Below, one piece after another: positions 63,831 through 64,000 of a DNA stretch of 64,000 nucleotides. Each line of letters starts with the position of its first letter. Positions within the stretch are counted from its first letter, which is position 1. The stretch comes from Niveispirillum sp. SYP-B3756. Lineage in GTDB: Bacteria > Pseudomonadota > Alphaproteobacteria > Azospirillales > Azospirillaceae. A program made the position numbers and the translations under genes. The stretch spans positions 104,915 to 168,914 of the forward strand of contig NZ_WIDQ01000009.1 in NCBI RefSeq assembly GCF_009495745.1, given 5' to 3'. The notes below the pieces were generated by a model. That model was not told the origin of the DNA. It made no database searches and saw only the letters and a program-made list of their open reading frames with translations.

Positions 63831-64000
63831 CTAACCTTCGAAAGAGTTGTCCGCCACCCAGCGACGCAACTCTTCTTCGGATCGTTCCCCGGCGGCAACG
63901 GATATAATCATGTCGGCAGCTTCTCGCTCGCTGACATCCAGGTGCAGGCCGTTCATCAGCAACGTCATACCAAGCGCCGCGAAACCCGCCCGCTTGTTTC
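63831..64000 (-). CDS. Doc/Fic-family toxin, C-terminal part (window-truncated)
   Basis: The last 56 codons before the TAG at 63831-63833. Translated on the minus strand they begin NKRAGFAALGMTLLMNGLHL and end WVADNSFEG. The start corresponds to the Fic/Doc motif HxFxD/AGNKR, of which NKR is visible at the edge, and the Leu-rich helix and LDVSEREAADMIISVAAG match the C-terminus of death-on-curing toxins, which phosphorylate EF-Tu. The partner antitoxin (Phd-like) would lie upstream outside the window. Only the C-terminal part can be judged. Confidence 0.75.
   Translation of the reverse strand, partial: NKRAGFAALGMTLLMNGLHLDVSEREAADMIISVAAGERSEEELRRWVADNSFEG

Overview
This is a GC-rich (low-to-mid 60s % by eye), gene-dense chromosomal segment of an alphaproteobacterium. 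The evidence is a CcrM-type GANTC methyltransferase, the pairings anmK/tyrS and ispB//DUF2007-trmN6, a FixK/FNR-like box before hemN, and GatB-based Gln-tRNA formation. The mix of a TonB receptor, sugar hydrolases and an SSS sugar symporter suggests Rhodospirillales/Azospirillaceae (Niveispirillum-like), but that placement is inference only. I see no rRNA, CRISPR array, intact IS or prophage.

Layout. 1-4.5 kb: a window-truncated SpoU rRNA methylase, two small proteins, ubiX, a DUF465 mini-gene missed by length cut-offs, a repeat-rich gap and a TPR/2OG-oxygenase protein. 4.6-9.7 kb: a Tat-exported metallo-beta-lactamase-fold hydrolase, a TonB receptor, an IS5-type transposase remnant and a TetA-like MFS pump. 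9.7-15.7 kb: tRNA-Pro, ispB, DUF2007, trmN6, ccrM, rnhB and hemN. 15.8-18.8 kb: a YeiH exporter divergent from its LysR regulator, then an acid phosphatase lipoprotein. 18.9-31.5 kb: a galactoside-use region (GH2, GH36, GH42, an alpha/beta hydrolase and an SSS symporter) interrupted by femAB-like and epmA genes. 31.6-41.8 kb: prolyl oligopeptidase, anmK//tyrS-phyH, a methyltransferase, a phospholipase C-like phosphoesterase, a dihaem cytochrome, and a tetR-yciI-tag operon. 42.5-46.6 kb: a lolC-lolE-lolD-alkA operon with overlapping genes. 46.7-54.4 kb: a His/Asp-rich exported protein, a membrane protein, dnaE and a large RTX protein. 54.5-64 kb: tRNA-Ser(UGA), a hybrid kinase, a lone receiver, an elaA-type acetyltransferase, a PQQ sugar dehydrogenase, an Ala-rich protein, gatB, a DUF3313-like protein, tRNA-Ser(GCU), and the 3' end of a Doc/Fic toxin cut by the window edge.

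How genes work together. The GH36 alpha-galactosidase and GH42 beta-galactosidase start divergently from one AT-rich palindromic region. GH42 runs into an esterase-like hydrolase and a sodium/sugar symporter, which suggests import and cytoplasmic breakdown of galacto-oligosaccharides, with the Tat-exported GH2 enzyme working outside. ccrM has five GANTC sites in its leader, so its own product probably feeds back on its expression. The TetR gene has two operators just upstream and probably autoregulates the operon containing yciI and the DNA-repair gene tag.

The least explained structures are non-coding. One is a roughly 100-nt element of four consecutive hairpins, present three times, with conserved linkers and compensatory stem changes. 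The other is a roughly 200-bp MITE-like element present twice in opposite orientations, each copy carrying a nested REP palindrome. A five-fold NPDVA-type repeat at the RTX protein C-terminus and an Ala-rich 415-residue protein are the least understood coding sequences.
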